From positions 1 to 33,571 of the forward strand of contig JAIUMY010000030.1 in assembly GCA_022565335.1 (NCBI GenBank): a stretch of DNA of 33,571 nucleotides, given 5' to 3'. Source of the stretch: Opitutales bacterium (GTDB lineage: Bacteria; Verrucomicrobiota; Verrucomicrobiia; Opitutales; T3Sed10-336). This document shows, piece by piece, positions 33,336 to 33,571 of this stretch. Made by a program: the position numbers and the translations under genes. Position 1 is the first letter of the stretch. The number at the start of each line of letters is the position of its first letter. The notes under the pieces are model-generated. The model was not told the origin of the DNA. It saw only the letters and a list, made by a program, of their open reading frames with translations, and made no database searches.

Positions 33336-33571
33336 ATGCAACGCAAACGCTTACATTTTACGGACTGTCCGGCGGTTTATCATGTGATGTCGCGGACAGT
33401 GAATGGAGAAAAGATTTTTGGCGAGAAGGAGAAAGCTGTTCTTGCCAAAATGTTACACAAGGTGGCGGCCTTTTCAGGGGTCAAAGTTCTGACTTACTGT
33501 ATAATGGCCAATCACTTCCATATTCTGGTGGAAGTGCCCGCTGCGGAGGGGATTGAGTTGACCGACGAGGA
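33336..33571 (+). mobile_element. REP-associated tyrosine transposase (RAYT), 5' part
   Basis: The reading frame begins at ATG 33336, with AGGGAGG just upstream, and runs off the window after 78 codons. It begins MQRKRLHFTDCPAVYHVMSR. NHFHILVEVP near residues 58-67 carries the HUH-type metal-binding motif of the Y1 transposase/RAYT family. The catalytic tyrosine would lie beyond the window. RAYTs mobilise or maintain short hairpin repeats; hairpin repeats are present at 1-290, but a link is not shown. Confidence 0.88.

Overview
The window reads as one polysaccharide and glycolipid biosynthesis/export locus of a Gram-negative bacterium, followed by a short housekeeping stretch. An outer-membrane polysaccharide exporter (KpsD/Wza type) and an inner-membrane KpsE/CtrB-type protein show a double-membrane cell. 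The mix of capsule ABC export, sulfotransferase-glycosyltransferase fusions, a heparinase II/III-like protein, a RAYT transposase and moderate G+C would suit a Verrucomicrobiota (Opitutia-like) or related PVC-group bacterium. That placement is inference; there is no rRNA or other marker gene here.

Layout. (1) 1-315: no gene, but three diverged copies of a short hairpin repeat. (2) 316-7417, minus strand, tightly packed and transcribed leftward: GT28/MGDG-synthase-like glycosyltransferase, two-module SCP2-like protein, class III PLP aminotransferase (GSA-aminomutase-like), and a 1300-residue sulfotransferase-GT4-GT2 fusion. (3) 7490-11189, plus strand, divergent: acyl carrier protein, FabF-type ketosynthase, SDR reductase, GT4 glycosyltransferase. 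It converges on a minus-strand alpha-oxoamine synthase (serine palmitoyltransferase-like, 11165-12361). (4) 12456-17925, plus: GbsR/MarR-type regulator, ABC-2 permease, ABC ATPase with a C-terminal TPR region, KpsE-like and KpsD-like proteins, i.e. an ABC-dependent export machine. (5) 17965-23415, plus: GT2-GT2-sulfotransferase fusion, GT92-like transferase, AlgJ/AlgX-like SGNH protein. (6) 23483-27260, minus: nucleotide-rhamnose operon (RmlA, a plant NRS/ER-type epimerase-reductase, RmlB) plus a GT2. (7) 27387-30468, plus: GT4, a small membrane protein, a heparinase II/III-like protein. (8) 30574 to end: secreted SNase-HhH protein, SBF-like transporter, MazG, and the 5' part of a RAYT transposase cut by the window edge.

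How it may work together (inference). RmlA, RmlB and the epimerase-reductase would supply activated L-rhamnose. Nine glycosyltransferase modules in seven proteins would build the glycan, and two sulfotransferase modules and the AlgX-like protein could decorate it. The ABC permease/ATPase with KpsE and KpsD would export it. No Wzx flippase, Wzy polymerase or KpsC/KpsS Kdo-linker transferase is seen. ABC-exported glycans are normally built on a lipid, so the neighbouring ACP, ketosynthase, SDR, oxoamine synthase and GT28 enzymes are attractive candidates for making a dedicated amino-lipid or glycolipid acceptor. That is the most interesting hypothesis in the window. Many adjacent genes share 4-bp ATGA overlaps, pointing to co-translated operons.
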